A stretch of 64,000 nt of DNA from Delphinapterus leucas (GCF_002288925.2 NW_022098031.1:11727309-11791308); one strand, 5' to 3'. Positions 46,056 through 58,919 are shown, numbered from the stretch's first letter. A program made the numbers and translations. The notes: generated by a model not told the origin, from the sequence alone.

Positions 46056-46093
<38 letters not shown>
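46056..46093. repeat. (CA)n microsatellite
   Basis: A run of about 19 AC units, next to a short alternating 'gtgtgtgtaca' stretch. Frames over it encode Cys-Val repeats and are artefacts. Confidence 0.97.
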
Positions 46094-46095
<2 letters not shown>

Positions 46096-46344
46096 CTTCG
46101 GTGAGCACTGCCCCAGGTTGGTAAAAACAGTAATCCTTGCTCTCCTCTGGCCTGAGATCCTCTCCTTCCTTCTCACTGGGCCTGCGGGTTGAGAGGACTA
46201 TGAAGCTTATTTTGATTTTGTTCATATCTGGTAAGTCAGAATTTTCTGAAGAGGGGCCTGCTCAGTTAGCTGTCCCTTCTGAGCTAGAAGGTTGGTCTTT
46301 AGCTAGAGTGCATTTGCAATGTCCCTAGGATTAACTTGCTTTCA

Positions 46345-46490
46345 TAGTTTCACTCATTTGGGCCTTACTTTCTTCATCTGTGGATTGGGACTACAGTGAC
46401 CCACTCACAGAATTGTTGAGGCTTGATGAGAGGAAACGATGTATGTCATAGTGCTTTGTAAACTGGAAAAAAAGGTAACCGTCATTAATA
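46345..46490 (+). repeat. MIR SINE copy, 3' part
   Basis: 'gccttactttcttcatctgtg', 'ttgttgaggcttgatgagagg' and 'catagtgctttgtaaactgg' match MIR core and tail. Confidence 0.7.
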
Positions 46491-46544
46491 AGATTCATTG
46501 ATCAATAATCAAATTTGCACAGATATAAGGGGATTCTGGGAACA

Positions 46545-46745
46545 TCCTTCTTAGCCATTTTCTAGCTGTGTGAACTTTAGCAGGTTAATGAACTTCTCAG
46601 AGCCTTCATTTTCATACCTATAAAATTAGGGAAATGATGTCTATTCTTAGGAAGCTTTTGCAAGAATTAAAAATACACCCTCTTACACTGAGCATGATGC
46701 CTGACACATAGCAGACACTTTTTAAATGGTAGTTATGGCTACTGC
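46545..46745 (+). repeat. MIR SINE copy
   Basis: 'tctagctgtgtgaactttagc', 'tctcagagccttcattttcat', 'ctataaaattagggaaatgatg' and 'gcctgacacatagcagacac' follow MIR order. It is a second MIR only about 55 bases after the one before. Confidence 0.8.
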
Positions 46746-49330
46746 ATTAACCCAGCAGACATCTGTGCAGATGGAATACTCCTTCCTTCTCTAACTTGCC
46801 AAAGTATTCTTTCTTGCTCAGAAATTGAATCCCTGCCTCAGTTATTGTCATGAGTGTGCAGGGGTATGGCTAATAAGAATGAAGTCTGGGGCATGAAAAT
46901 AAATAATTCATGGACTGCACTTTGAACACTTTGCTTGAATTTATATGAGAATTAGTATTTCAATTTCCTAGACTGAAAAGACGAAGGCACCAAGAAACTG
47001 ACAACAAAGCAAACCAAGTCAACTCATCAACCTTCCTAGTACACAGTTTGGAAAATTTTCTATCAAGTTAGCAGAGGTTGGTGTCTTTATTGACTCACAG
47101 TAGAATGGAAAAACGCATATATATTCAGCCCTGCTAAATAATAAGCCGTGACTTTCAACTTTTAAATTTAATAAAGAAAAAAATACCCTAGAGCCTTTCA
47201 AGAAATAAGATAGCTTTCAGAGCCATATTATAGTCTGTTAAGAGAAAAAAAAATAGAGAGAAAAATCAGAAAGAAGTGGGCAAGATAGAGGGGAATAGCC
47301 TTCCATTATGTTAAAAAAAAATTTTTTTAAGACCTTGTAGAATACAGCCATCGTTGCACATTTGCAAACACAATCTTTTGTGATGGTATCTTCTCTTGTC
47401 ACTCGTCTCACAGCAATAACTTGAGACAGAAGTTTCCCAACTACCCAAATTCTTAGATGAAAGAACTCACGTACACGTCCGTTACCACTGAGGACGCAAA
47501 TGAAGCTTGTGGGTCCTGGAATCAGAGTCAGCCATGGCTGGGCTGGCACTTGATTCAATTATATCCTCCAAAGAAAAAAGGAGCTAGTTTTGAGGAGAAA
47601 GAGTAGAAAATGAAGAGAGCAGGAATTAGGGGTGCAATGGACTAAAAAAATCTCTGTGTGTCTCCTCCATCCCCTACACTCAGAGTCACTCTCTCACACA
47701 CACACACAGACACACACTAAAAGGTGATGTCACTCACTCTTGCCACAATGGTCCTATTTGGCTGCCATTTTTGTAAGCCTGGGTAACACGGCAACGCAGG
47801 AACAGAACTTGCTGGTCAATTGGTCATCAGCTGTAACTTTATCTAGGGGTACTGCCAAGCCTCATCCAGGAGCCTAGAGACCTGACACGCAGTTCAGGGA
47901 GTTTCTGTTTTAACAACCCTGAATAGAGATTTCTTATTGGTCACTCTGCAAACAAACACATTGAGACCAGAAACACTGCAGAGACTGCAAAGAGATCCCA
48001 CCTCCCACGCCAGCTCTGATCACTGAGTGCTGTGGGGAGAATTGCTCTGAGACCATTTGCAAGCTTGCTCACAGAGGGCTCTGAAAGTGGAAACAGTGAG
48101 ACCGATAATATATTTGCCACAGTCGTGTTCGATAGACTCACACAAAACAATCACACACATAGAACAGCAGAGTTACTGTCACCTAAGGATCGATAGCATC
48201 TGCAGTATGGTTGGTCTTTGGGTTGCAGCTGCTCCTTGGGACACACACAGCCTCCAGAAACATAGTGCCAATATGATTTTTCTCACACTAACCCTGCATT
48301 AGTTTGAGTTTCTGTCCTACCTGGTTTGCATGCTGTTGCTGCTATAATTTCCCCTCTCTGTATTTGCATAATCCTGCCTGAATTATACAGCTGGGTTGGA
48401 GAAACATCTCTGGCTAGTTAGGAAAATCAATAACTTTCTTTGATTTTAATTTCACACATTTGGTGCTTGGTAGCCTTCCTTTCGGTTCACTTGGCTCAAT
48501 ATATCCTGTGCAACCCTAACCCAGTAAGGGACTGTATCCCTAACTGTGCTCATCTGTGCCCTTCACTGTGCTCCTCTTTGCGTCCATTTCTCAAGGTAGC
48601 AATCTTTCTTTGGCATCTGCCCCTGTAAGGTCTTCGGGTCCTGGTAAGATCTCGAACTTGCCTCAACTGCCAAATCAATGCCCTCACAGACTCTGAAGCA
48701 TTGGCCCCAGGCTCCAATAGCCCCAGCCATATCGATCATTAGTATCTCTCCGTGTCCATTGTTCACTTCTGCTTCCCAGGAGGAGCTACCCCATGATGTG
48801 GGGCAGGAAAGATGACCTTCTAGGCAAACTGCCAAGAAAAGTCGTAAGAAACTGACCCGTTTCAGAAACTTCCTTCTTCCTCATTGCTACTACCTCTGCA
48901 GAGAAATTCCCTTTCAGACTTCAAGTCCTTTTTTGACTCTTGCCTCCCTTTGGGCAGATACCAGATAGCAGCTTCAGTCCCCATTAGGGCACCCACGAGT
49001 GCAAGGAGGCAAAGAGGAGACAGAAGAGGGATTTGACAGGTGATGGAAATACCTCCCCTTGTACCAATACTGTGCTTCCTTTCTATCTGCTGTGCTTCCG
49101 TTTGGTCTCAGGTGCCAAACCCACATGGCCCATGTACACAGGAAGTCAAGAGGGGCCAGAAGTCCTTCCTCACAGCAGGAAGAGAGCAGACGCAGCTTGT
49201 TAGCTTGAAGAGGGAGAAGTGAAAATAAAAGTTTTGTGGCGTTTAACTGTCCCTTTGTAGAGGTCTGGCTACTTGTGTACACTCCATTAGACTTTCTGGA
49301 TGTCCTATTATAAAAAAAATGGCAGCAACC
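46746..49330. other. Repeat-poor stretch of 2.6 kb
   Basis: No interspersed repeat recognised apart from a short CA run near 47694-47717. Frames of 60-106 codons on both strands show no known domain. Confidence 0.4.
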
Positions 49331-49621
49331 GGGACTTCCCTGGTGGCACAGTGCTTAAGAATCCTCCTGCCAAAACAGGGGACACGGATTCGAGCCCTGG
49401 TCCGGGAAGATTCCACATGCCACGGAGCAACTAAGCCCGTGTGCCACAACTACTGAAGCCTGTGCTCTCGAGCCTGTGAGCCACAAGTACTGAACCCCAG
49501 CAACAAGAGAAGCCACCGCAATGAGAAGCCCATGCACCGCAACCAAGAGTACCCCCCGCTGGCCGCAGTGAGAGAAAAGCCCGAGCACAGTAACGAAGAC
49601 TCAACGCAGCCAAAAAAAAAA
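49331..49621 (+). mobile_element. CHR-type SINE (CHR-1-like), full length
   Basis: It begins 'gggacttccctggtggcacag' (A-box part), has a B-box-like 'ggattcgagccc' at 49386-49397, a long body ending 'gaagactcaacgcagcc' and an A run. It is longer than the CHR-2 copies and most like the one at 6.1 kb. No clean duplication was seen. The 77- and 78-codon minus frames here are spurious. Confidence 0.9.
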
Positions 49622-52469
49622 GACCATCAGATGGTCTCACCACTGCCACCAGGAAAAACAAAATCATGGAAATTCACGAACACAGAACAGATTATCAAGT
49701 AAAAATTAAGAGTACGATTAATAGTTCTCTGGCCATTTGGCAGATATCAGAGAGATAAAAGTTAAATTTAGATTGATAAACCTAACTGTCAGGAAGAGAG
49801 AGATGGGTGACTAATCTGATTCAGGGGAAGAAGAAGGTATGTTTCTTACATTAAATAGATTTACCTTCCAGTCTTCCACGTGGGAAAAATAATACTTGCT
49901 TTTCTTTCATTTTTCAGCCACTTGTGACAAGTACACAGTCTTGAATTCCTATGATTGGATTAAATCACTATAAATAGACCTCAGAAAATTCACTCTGACT
50001 TTTATGCAGAGTGACTGCATAGAATAAAATAAAAGACACTCTGACTTTTATTCACTCCTGGCACTTAGATGCAGGAATTTCACCTCCTTCCTGATTTTTT
50101 TTTTTTAAAAAAAACCTTTACTACGCTTTTTTGGCCTGTAAGGTAGTTTTTTTCCCACATGGTTTCCATATGCCAAGTGATGAAAAGTCTGCAGGAGGGG
50201 GAAAAATGCAAAATTGTATGCAGTTTGTTAATGTGAACAGAAGCCCTGGGAGGAATGCTTGTGTGTGACCCTTAGAGCTGGGCAATAATTCCAGCCTCCA
50301 GCAGGCAGCAAACATAAATTTGATCCGAGAAAATCGTGTTCTAACAATTGGTCTATTTAAATTCATTTACAGTGTGCTTAGTTGTGCTTCAATCACACAT
50401 CTTATGCAAGTCAAAAATAAATAAATGTATAATGCTTACCAGATAAACCAAGAGTTGGGTTTCTGTAGCTCTTTCCCTCTCATAGGAGGGATAACTTGCC
50501 CTAAACGATGCAGATGGCTGCTTCGATGAATGCTTCCTATGTGAGGGAGTAAAATAAAAATACCAGCTCATTGTACTCTGGTTTTAATGGGCCTCAATCT
50601 GACTTTGAGGGAAGAATGGGATCCACAAGAGACACGACTAGTAGTCCAGAATCTATACCCTGAAACTTCAATTTTAATTAGAGAAGGCTATGCCATTTCT
50701 CTAAATTGGTAATAAGCATTATTTTTCTTTTTCAGGAACTAAATTTTCACTGCTTCCATTCAGTAATCTTAGTCTAGGAAACTTTGCAGTTGACATTCAC
50801 ATGAATGGACTGTGTGTTGAGATAGAATCCCATTCCATTATTCCTATACACACGGCCTCAGTGAGAGCATTTACTCCCTCTGATTGTTTGGAACTAATTT
50901 CTTGATTTATTTATCTTAGTTATATGCTAGATTATAAGCTCCTTGCAGGCAAAATACAATTCACATTGGACAATCTAGAGGCGTCTATGCTTTTGATGAC
51001 AATGGTGATGATTGGAATGTCTTCAATGTCCTACCAGTTACTCCCATCAAGAGCTTTAAAAGAGTTGCCATGATACGGTTTTGAATTTCCAGAAGACTTG
51101 ATTTTCTTTTAATTTCAACAAATATTAGCAGAAAAATCATCAAAGCCAGAGAGTGGGACAAGTCCTAGATTCAGCGATAAAGACAGGAAAATATTTCATG
51201 AAGGTGATATGGAGTCCTACAGGTGCATTAGAGCAAAAGGCCAAAGACCAGCTTGCAGAAAGCATAAGTGGAGTTTTGCAATGAAGCTAAATTACAAGGT
51301 AAACCCCAGGATGGAATATAATACTTCTTTTTTTGTGTCTGAAATGAAAGTGAGCCCAAGGTAAGAATGGGCATCAGCCCCCATCCTTCTGTAGGGTAGC
51401 CCAGGATAAGGAAAGAAATGTTTGTATCCAGATGAAGACAGAAGGAAACCAGCTGCAGACTCCCTGGCATCCAAAAGCCTCAGAGATATTAACTGGAACA
51501 ATCGGGCCCCCTCACCACCACCAGACCTACGAGCATAGACGTCTTTGCTTCCAAGGTCCACTGATGTCTCAGCTTGCGATGCCTGTGAGTCTCTACATAC
51601 AGGCTGCCCTCTGACCGGTACATTCAGACCAAGCCCACCCAAGACTCACTGGTGTACCACAGACAGAGAGGGCCAATAAGCCTCTGCAAACTGAGCTCTC
51701 TGGTATCTCTGATCTGTCCTTTCACTCCAAGTGACTTGAAGAAACCGGGTAGTAGATTCTCTTGGTAATTTGGCTGAATAAGAAGAACAAGCCAAGCAAA
51801 ATATTATTTAATGACCTCCCTTTCAGGAACTTTTAAAGTATTCACTTCAAAGACACCAAAGCATCCTTCCCCCACTCCCTCCCATTCCTACTCCAACCAA
51901 AGGGATTGCCTGTCTTCAGAAATAACCCTGAAGGAGTGGTCGGGAAATGAATACGAGGCTGCCATCATGGGTGGGGCTTGCTTATTCCCCATGGTTTGGA
52001 AGGTCTTGGTTACTCAAAAGTTCTCATAAATCTTGTGTGTTTTATTCCTGCCCCAGTGTTCCCTTTCAAGGCCTCCTACTGTCCCTGAGTAATGAAGAGT
52101 CCTTATCTCACGTTCACTCCTGTCATCCTTACTAGGGTCCAACCTTCAAGTCTCACTTAGTATTTCATCCCAATGACAGCATCTTAGGAATTAAACTTTC
52201 TCAAATTTACTCATACAGAAATGTCAACGCGACCAGGCATTCAAAAAGATATTCAAGTAGGTCCAACTTTTAACAGAATACACTCACCATTACCTGGAAA
52301 ACAAGAAATAAATGCTCTTAGCTGAAACTTTGTCAGCTGGAGCTTCTTAATTTTTTTAATGGAAACATTTTATCTGTAAACTCAACATAAGGGTTTTTAA
52401 CTACTCTTGAATATTTCTAAAAAGAATTAGTGTTAATGCCGGAATGGATATAAAAAATTATACAACTCT
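49622..52469. other. Repeat-poor stretch of 2.8 kb
   Basis: Only a possible L2 scrap near 50920 ('tagattataagctccttgcagg') was seen. Frames of 60-116 codons overlap (for example 51228-51470 and 51292-51642 minus) without recognised domains. Confidence 0.4.
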
Positions 52470-52540
52470 GTCATTTCTTAGATGAGGAAACTGAGGCATA
52501 AAGAGGTTAAGGGACTTGCTTAGGGAAATTATGCTCCAAA
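52470..52540 (-). repeat. MIR fragment, reverse orientation
   Basis: The core words 'tagatgaggaaactgaggcataaagaggttaag' and 'gggacttgcttaggg' are the reverse of MIR. Only about 70 bases remain. Confidence 0.7.
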
Positions 52541-52600
52541 ATTCCTTGTATAGTAATATTATTTATTAAAAATAGAAAACCCAAATCCCTACATACACTT

Positions 52601-53114
52601 CATTTTATTTGTTTTAACATCTTTATTGGAGTATAACTGCTTTACAATGGTATGTTAGTTTCTGCTTTATAACAAAGTGAATCAGCTATACATATACATA
52701 TATCCCCATATCTCCTCCCCCTTGCATCTCCCTCCCACCCTCCCTATCCCACCCCTCTAGGTGGTCACAAAGCACCGAGCTGATCTCCCTGTACTATGTG
52801 TCTGCGTCCCACTAGCTATCTATTTCACATTTGGTAGTGTATATGTGTCCATTGCCACTCTCTCACTTCGTCCCAGCCTACCCTTCCCCCTCCCTGTGTC
52901 CTCAAGTCCATTCTCTACATCTGCGTCTTTATTCCTGTCCTGCCCCTAGGTTCTTCATAACCTTTTTTCTTTTTTTTAGATTCCATATATATGCGTTAGC
53001 GTACGGTATTTGTTTCTCTCTTTCTGCCTTACTTCACTCTGTATGACAGACTCTGGGTCCATCCACCTCACTACAAATAACTCAATCTCGTTTCTTTTTA
53101 TGGCTGAGTAATAT
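52601..53114 (-). mobile_element. LINE-1 3' end fragment
   Basis: The plus strand reads 'aacatctttattggagtataactgc', 'ggtcacaaagcaccgagctgatctc', 'tcctgtcctgcccctaggttc' and 'gacagactctgggtccatccacctcac'. These correspond to the reverse complement of the 3' UTR and ORF2 end of the 20-25 kb L1. Possible duplications are 'tccctacatacactt' at 52586-52600 and 'tccctatgtacactt' at 53115-53129 (two mismatches). Confidence 0.9.
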
Positions 53115-53151
53115 TCCCTATGTACACTTTGTCAGTAAGCCTGTGACTCTT

Positions 53152-53383
53152 TTTTGTTTGTTTGTTTTGTGTGTTGGTTTTTTTTTTTTTGCGGTACGCG
53201 GGCCTCTCACTGTTGTGGCCTCTCCCGTTGTGGAGCACAGGCTCTGGACACGCAGGATCAGCGGCCATGGCTCATGGGCCCAGCCGCTCAGCGGCATGTG
53301 GGATCTTCCCGGACCAGGGCACGAACCCGTGCCCCCTGCATCGGCAGGCGGACTCTCAACCACTGCACCACCAGGGAAGCCCC
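53152..53383 (-). mobile_element. CHR-2-type SINE
   Basis: A T-rich tail, 'gcggtacgcgggcctctcact', 'cagcggccatggctcatgg' and the reversed head 'ccagggaagcccc' are present. A 16-base duplication 'taagcctgtgactctt' flanks it at 53136-53151 and 53385-53400. The 77-87-codon frames in it are spurious. Confidence 0.95.
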
Positions 53384-54655
53384 ATAAGCCTGTGACTCTT
53401 GTGTGACTCTCGTCACAGTGTGAAAACCACAGTGTAATCGGGGTCTTTTCCTCTGGGGAGGCTATTCCTGCCCTTAATTTAGGTCTGACAGTTAGTGGAG
53501 TGGTCAGAGGCTGCTCACAAATGGTCAACGGGTGGGATTTTCCTGCTGCATAAAGAGAACTTGTAGACCCAAGAGAAGGATTCCTCCCAGATCAAGGCTT
53601 CCTGGAACATTCCACTTTAATCTGTGAATCAGAGACAGAAACTGGAGGCGGGCCCAGTCTTAAAGTATAGCAGGTCTTCACCACAGCTCAGTATGCTCAC
53701 TCTGCTTCTAGAAGGAGGTTGCTGTCGAGTCAGCTAACTTGTTCTTTCTTATGTCAGCTCCTTGTCAGCCATTGTGATTTTCTGATTCTTCCAGGACTTG
53801 GGGTGGGGTGGGGGGTTCAGGGAGGAGATAGGAGGCAAAAATGTGGAGCAGGAAATTGTTCTGGGGACACTGAACACATGGGGGAAGCAAGGGTGCTGTA
53901 CTGACCACCCCACCTCATACCCACCCCCAGAGCCTGGCAGGAACCCTTGGGCTTCCTAATTTAATATCCTCCATCCAGAGAAATTCCCAGGGAGGCACGC
54001 CCCCCCCCGATTATCTCTATGTTCCTTGCACTTCCAACAACTCCACAGAAGTGAGAAAAGGTTGTCATTGCAAGGCTGGAAGATAAGATATTGAAATATT
54101 AATCATTGTGTTTTTCTTTCCTTCTGGCCCTTCCTGACCTTTCCCCTAGTGGGCAGAAGTGTCTACTTTGCCTGCAGAAGAATTAGGAGTTGTTATGACT
54201 GGAAAGCTGAGAGACAGGAAAGGTTATTTTTCAGAATTTTTCTTTCCACTCAAGGCAGACCAGAGAGTTAATGCTAAAATGAAGATGTGCAGGTGGCCAG
54301 TACCAGGAGGCCTGGTGGTGGCCTGGCTGGCTCCTATCAACAGCACATGTCCCTGTTCCTCTCACTTGTTTTTCTCTCCACCGCTGGGCAAGCGCCTCCC
54401 GTGTCACGTTCCCACACGTCATCCCAGACGACCCTCCCATGACCCGAGAAATTGCTGAGCCCATCGATTTGCCCACCTGGACGGCCCTTTGTCAATGGTC
54501 CAACACCTAGAAAAGTGGACTCCTTGACCCTCAAACGGTGGTGGTAGTGAGGGGAAAGACCCAGCCGTAGTATGGGAGTGGAGCTGGGGCTGGGAGTGGG
54601 GGAATTTACCATATAACACAGTAAGCAGTGGTGTTTCTAGAAGGACAGGGTATTT
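53384..54655. other. Unique-looking sequence, with a C run
   Basis: No repeat recognised; a C run lies near 54000. Overlapping frames (54159-54458 plus; 54231-54476, 54337-54612 and 54419-54619 minus) are chance frames of GC-rich DNA. Confidence 0.4.
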
Positions 54656-55212
54656 TTTTTAATTGAAGTATAGTTGATTTACAATATTATATTAGTTTCA
54701 GGAGTACAGCATAGGGATTCAGTATTTTACAGGTTATATTCCATTAAAAGTTATTACAAGGCAATGGCTATAGTTCCCTGTACTCTATAATATATCCTTG
54801 TTGCTTATCTATTTTATACATAGTAGTTTGTAGTTCTTAATCCCATACTGCTAATTTGCCCCTCCCCTATCCCCCTCCCCTTTTGGTAACCACTAGTTTG
54901 TTTTCTATATCTGTGAGTCTGTTTCTAGTTTGTATATACACTCATTTGTTTTATTTTTTAGGTTCCACATATAATGATATCATATATTTGTCTTTGTCTG
55001 TCTGACTTATTTCACTAAGCATAAGATGGACCCTGCAGGTCCATCCATGTCGCTGCAAATGACAGAATATGTATATATATGGCATCTTTATCCATTCATC
55101 TGCTGATAGACTGCAGGATCATATGGTAGCTCTATTTTCAGTTTTTTGAGGAACCTCCATACTGTTTTCCACAGTGATTGCACCAATTTACTTTTCTACC
55201 AACAGCGTACAA
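54656..55212 (-). mobile_element. LINE-1 3' end fragment
   Basis: The plus strand begins with a T run and 'aattgaagtatagttgatttacaat' and ends in 'gattgcaccaatttac'. It is the reverse of an L1 3' UTR and ORF2 end, with internal deletions. Long flanking duplications share 'ctagaaggacagg' (54637-54649 and 55219-55231) and extend to about 25 bases with two mismatches. Confidence 0.92.
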
Positions 55213-55289
55213 GTGTTCCTAGAAGGACAGGATATTTTGAAGCAATTTTTTAAAATTCCTGATGCCAGCCTTTCTAAATGCCTAAGGAT

Positions 55290-55450
55290 TCTGTGGGGAT
55301 GCTTTGCTGGTGGTATTTATGGCTGGCCTCCATTAACTATTCTGTCCCAGGCCAGTGCTGTGTACTTCCAAAACATTTTCATTTCATCTTTACAACTACC
55401 TAACAGAGCAGGTGTTATATTATGAATGAAGAAACGGACTCTAGTCACAC
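55290..55450 (-). repeat. Possible MIR fragment, reverse orientation
   Basis: 'aaacattttcatttcatctttacaactacc' and 'gaatgaagaaacggactct' are consistent with a diverged reverse MIR. Nothing at the ends. Confidence 0.5.
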
Positions 55451-56799
55451 CACTTCTTAACAGGACTGGATGATAGAGTCCTATCAAATCTTCTATTTCC
55501 AAAAATGTACCTAGTTTTAATGATAGATTTGATTTTAAATAAACATAGGAAAATACATTTTCAATTGGAATTTGAAAGCTCCCCTGCTGAGTAAAATAAA
55601 ATCTGACCTACCTGGATTGTTTAAGACCCAGGCCCTAAGTTGGCTAATGTGCTAATTTAATCCAAATTTGTACAGGGGAGGGTCTCCCTTGGTCACTCAA
55701 ATGAAAGCATAAGAATCAAAAATTGTTCTTTCAAAGACTAGCAGCCCTGGGTCTTAACGTCCCTTTCAGGGCATGGAGGTCCTGCCACTTGTCCCCCACA
55801 GCAGTCTGGCCCTGTCACCCCTCCCCAATCACCCCATTCAGGAACCCGGAGGGGCAGTAAGCTTTTGGAGAGCTTTGCCAATGGGAGGAGAATAGCAAGG
55901 GAGACAGGTTCTTTATTAATATTCAAGTCCCATCCTTTGTAGAGGAATTTGCTAGGGAACTCCCTTTGCAGATCATAAATAAAATGGACCGTTCTCCATG
56001 TGACACCTCCCCATCTCAACACAGTTTAGTGCCACAGAATGAAGGGTAAATAAACTGACTGGGTCTCAAGGCTAATTTTAGGAGGATTGGGCTATTTACA
56101 AATTAGGTCCCTCAATCCATTTTTTTCCTGTATATGTAAAGCAACATATTTCTGTACCATTTAAGAGAAAAGAAAACTAGTCAGTGTGAGCTGCCAACAG
56201 CTGGCTGACAACCTTGAGCACTGGGTGTGTTGGAACTGGTCCAGATTTCACATAAGGAGTTCATTTTGGGTTAGTCAGAAAAGGGAAGGAGTTGGCCCAG
56301 ATTCTGTTCCACAAATTCAGGAACAAGGAGCTGAGATTCCCTTCAGAAATTGCTGGCGGGTGGCTCTGCAGGTCCATTTGCAAAGCCTATTCGACATCCA
56401 CTTGTTCTCTGCCTGATACAAGAACACCATTAGCTGTCCGGGAGTTTCCTCTGACAACCCAGTGATTCAGTGCAGCAATTAAACCAAGTGAAGATTAATT
56501 CTCTTTTCTCTAGATCCCTTTTATAAAGACCTATTATTTCCGCAGACTCCAGATTTTTTAAGCTGTTTTTTCTTCTTCCTCATGAATTCTCCTCACCCTC
56601 ACTTTGACTTTAGCTTATGAGACTGAGGCTGAGTTCGCTAGCATAATAAAGAACTTAGTATTTCTTGAAGAATGAAATCCTCTTATTTTTCTAATCTGTG
56701 ACTCACTATTTCAGGGTAATAAACATTTCATGTTTCAAAATGGTAATAGCTATTTTTACATTCAAAGTAACAAGTAATCAATGTAAAAAAAATTAGACA
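55451..56799. other. Repeat-poor unique-looking sequence
   Basis: No repeat or coding region recognised; the 94-codon minus frame 55738-56022 has no known domain. Confidence 0.4.
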
Positions 56800-58400
56800 A
56801 CACAGAAAGGGATTCAAAAAACTTAAAAAAGTAAAAAAAAAAATCACCCCAAATCTCACCACTGGAGAAAACTAACCACCATTAATTTTGTAGTATCTAT
56901 GACTTTAGTCTTTTTTATTTTCTTTTGTTTGCTTTTTTACAAAAGTAATCTCATTTTTTTTCTCCATATATTTTCGATACTGTTCCATGGGAATAAAATA
57001 GATCAATGTCACTGTTTTTAAGAGGTGCATAGTACTGCAGTGTATAAATACTTATACACTGTTAACTTATATTAACAGACATTTTTGCTAATATAAACAG
57101 TGCTGCAATGAGCTCCCTGTACATAGGACCTTGCCCACTCGTCTAGCTGTTTCTTTATGATAAATTCTGTGAGTAAACTACTAGATCATCATATACATTT
57201 TTTTCAAGGCCTTTGATACGTATTACCAAATTCCTCCTTGCCCCAGAAAACTTGTACTCATTTCCAACCTCAGTGAGTTTATAAGAGTGCATTCTTTCCT
57301 CATGCTCTCATAAATACTGAGTATAAGACTTTTTAAAAAAATTTTGCCCATTTGAGAGATAATAATTGGTGCCTCTATATTGTTTTATTTTCCTTTGATG
57401 ATTAACAAGGTTGAATATATTTTAATACGCTAATAACTACATATTTTTAATTGTTCTCTCTTGTGCCCGTTTTTCTATTGCGATAGTCATATTTTCCCTC
57501 CTGACTTGTAGGAACTCATTACATACAAAGATAACATTTTCTAGACTTTATTTCCGGAAATTTTATTGTCCTTTGAGATATTAATAGGTATGCTGAGAGG
57601 AGGAAAAAGACTTCTATGGTCAGATTTAACACAGCATTTCTTAAACTTAACTGACCATCAAAACTTTTATTTTTTTTTAATTCTTTTTTTTTACAGAACC
57701 CTCATTAGCATCGTTCAGGACACTGGTGTTCTGGGCAAGAACATTTGAGAAATTGTTCTGTAAAGGATAGTAAAACTTTATCTGTTACACATGTGGCATG
57801 ATTTTTCCCCATTATCATTTGTCTTTTATTCTATATGATTTTTTTCTATGTAGCTTTTAGTCATGTATCCAAATCTCTCAGTATTTTCCTTTAAAGTTTA
57901 GTAATTCAGAAGTACTAACCCTGAAATCATACTTGTTTGGTTTGAATTCTGGCACCACCACTTGTTCGAGCTTGGGAAAATTACTTAACCTATCTGTGCC
58001 TCAATTTTATCATCTATAAAATGGGAAGAATAAATGGTAAATACATATATAATTGTTAAGAGGATTAAATTACTTAATATAAATAAAGCACTAGAATTGT
58101 GTTTGACACAGAATCTCACATGATGATGCTAATGGGTTACTTTTTGGATGAAAAGAAAGTCTTTCCCCATATCTAGTTGTTAAAAAAAAAAAAGTCACTC
58201 ATCTTCCTCTAAGAATTTTTACAGAAATTAATTTTGGTATGAATTATAGAGCAAAGAGTCTACTTTTTCCTCATTGGTTAGCCAGGTTTGTTCAACACCA
58301 TTTATTAATTAATGCTCCCCTTACCATATACTATTACTTTCTTTTCTTAGATTTTTTCTCTTCTGCTCAGTCTACTCTGATACCAAGACCCCTTCTTCCT
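56800..58400 (-). mobile_element. Ancient L1M ORF2/3' end with a MIR inside
   Basis: Plus-strand words 'atcaccccaaatctcaccactgg', 'gtgctgcaatgagctccctg', 'gcctttgatacgtattacca' and later 'aacaccatttattaattaatgctcc' are the reverse of an L1M 3' UTR through ORF2, in matching order on both sides of the MIR at 57905-58125. Confidence 0.75.
57905..58125 (+). repeat. MIR SINE nested in L1M
   Basis: 'tggtttgaattctggcacc', 'gggaaaattacttaacctatctgtgcctc', 'atctataaaatgggaagaata' and 'taagaggattaaattactta' make a full-length MIR pattern. L1M words resume on the other side. Confidence 0.88.
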
Positions 58401-58919
58401 TATTCTTTTCCAGAAAAGTCACAGCTCTGTTTGCCTGAATAAAGAGCACATGTTGGATTCCCCTCTTAGAGCTGCCCCAGGAAACACTTGGTTGAGGTGA
58501 GGGACCTCAAAAGTGGGGTTTGGTTTTCTATGAGGCAGGCAGGAAATATAGATACCATATATAGACTTTCCATCTTAACTCTTACTGTGCCTGTTGGTAC
58601 CCACACACTGCTGAGGCCTAGTTGTGGCTATAGCCTACCGATTCCCTCAGGAATATTTGAACCCTACTGTTGTTCACTGTATCACAGAAAAATTAACATC
58701 CTCAAACTCCATCTGGTTGCTGTCCTTGCTGTTGCGTCCACCAGATGACCTCTAGAAGATGTGAGGGGGGAGGGATCCTAACCTGACCCATCCCAGGCTG
58801 TGGGAGGAGAGCCAGGTGGTCACGCCTCAGAGGAGGATGTGCCACTGAGAGGCTTCAGAGACGTGGGAGCAGAACAGCTTTGAGAACATTGCACTCAGAG
58901 ATGAGGGAAAGCTGGAGTC
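58401..58919. other. Unique-looking sequence
   Basis: No repeat or gene recognised; an 86-codon plus frame (58488-58748) has no known domain. Confidence 0.4.

Noticed and set aside
45515..46091. 140- and 151-codon minus-strand frames
   Set aside because: They overlap out of phase; the longer one starts with Cys-Val repeats from the CA microsatellite. No known domain was seen.
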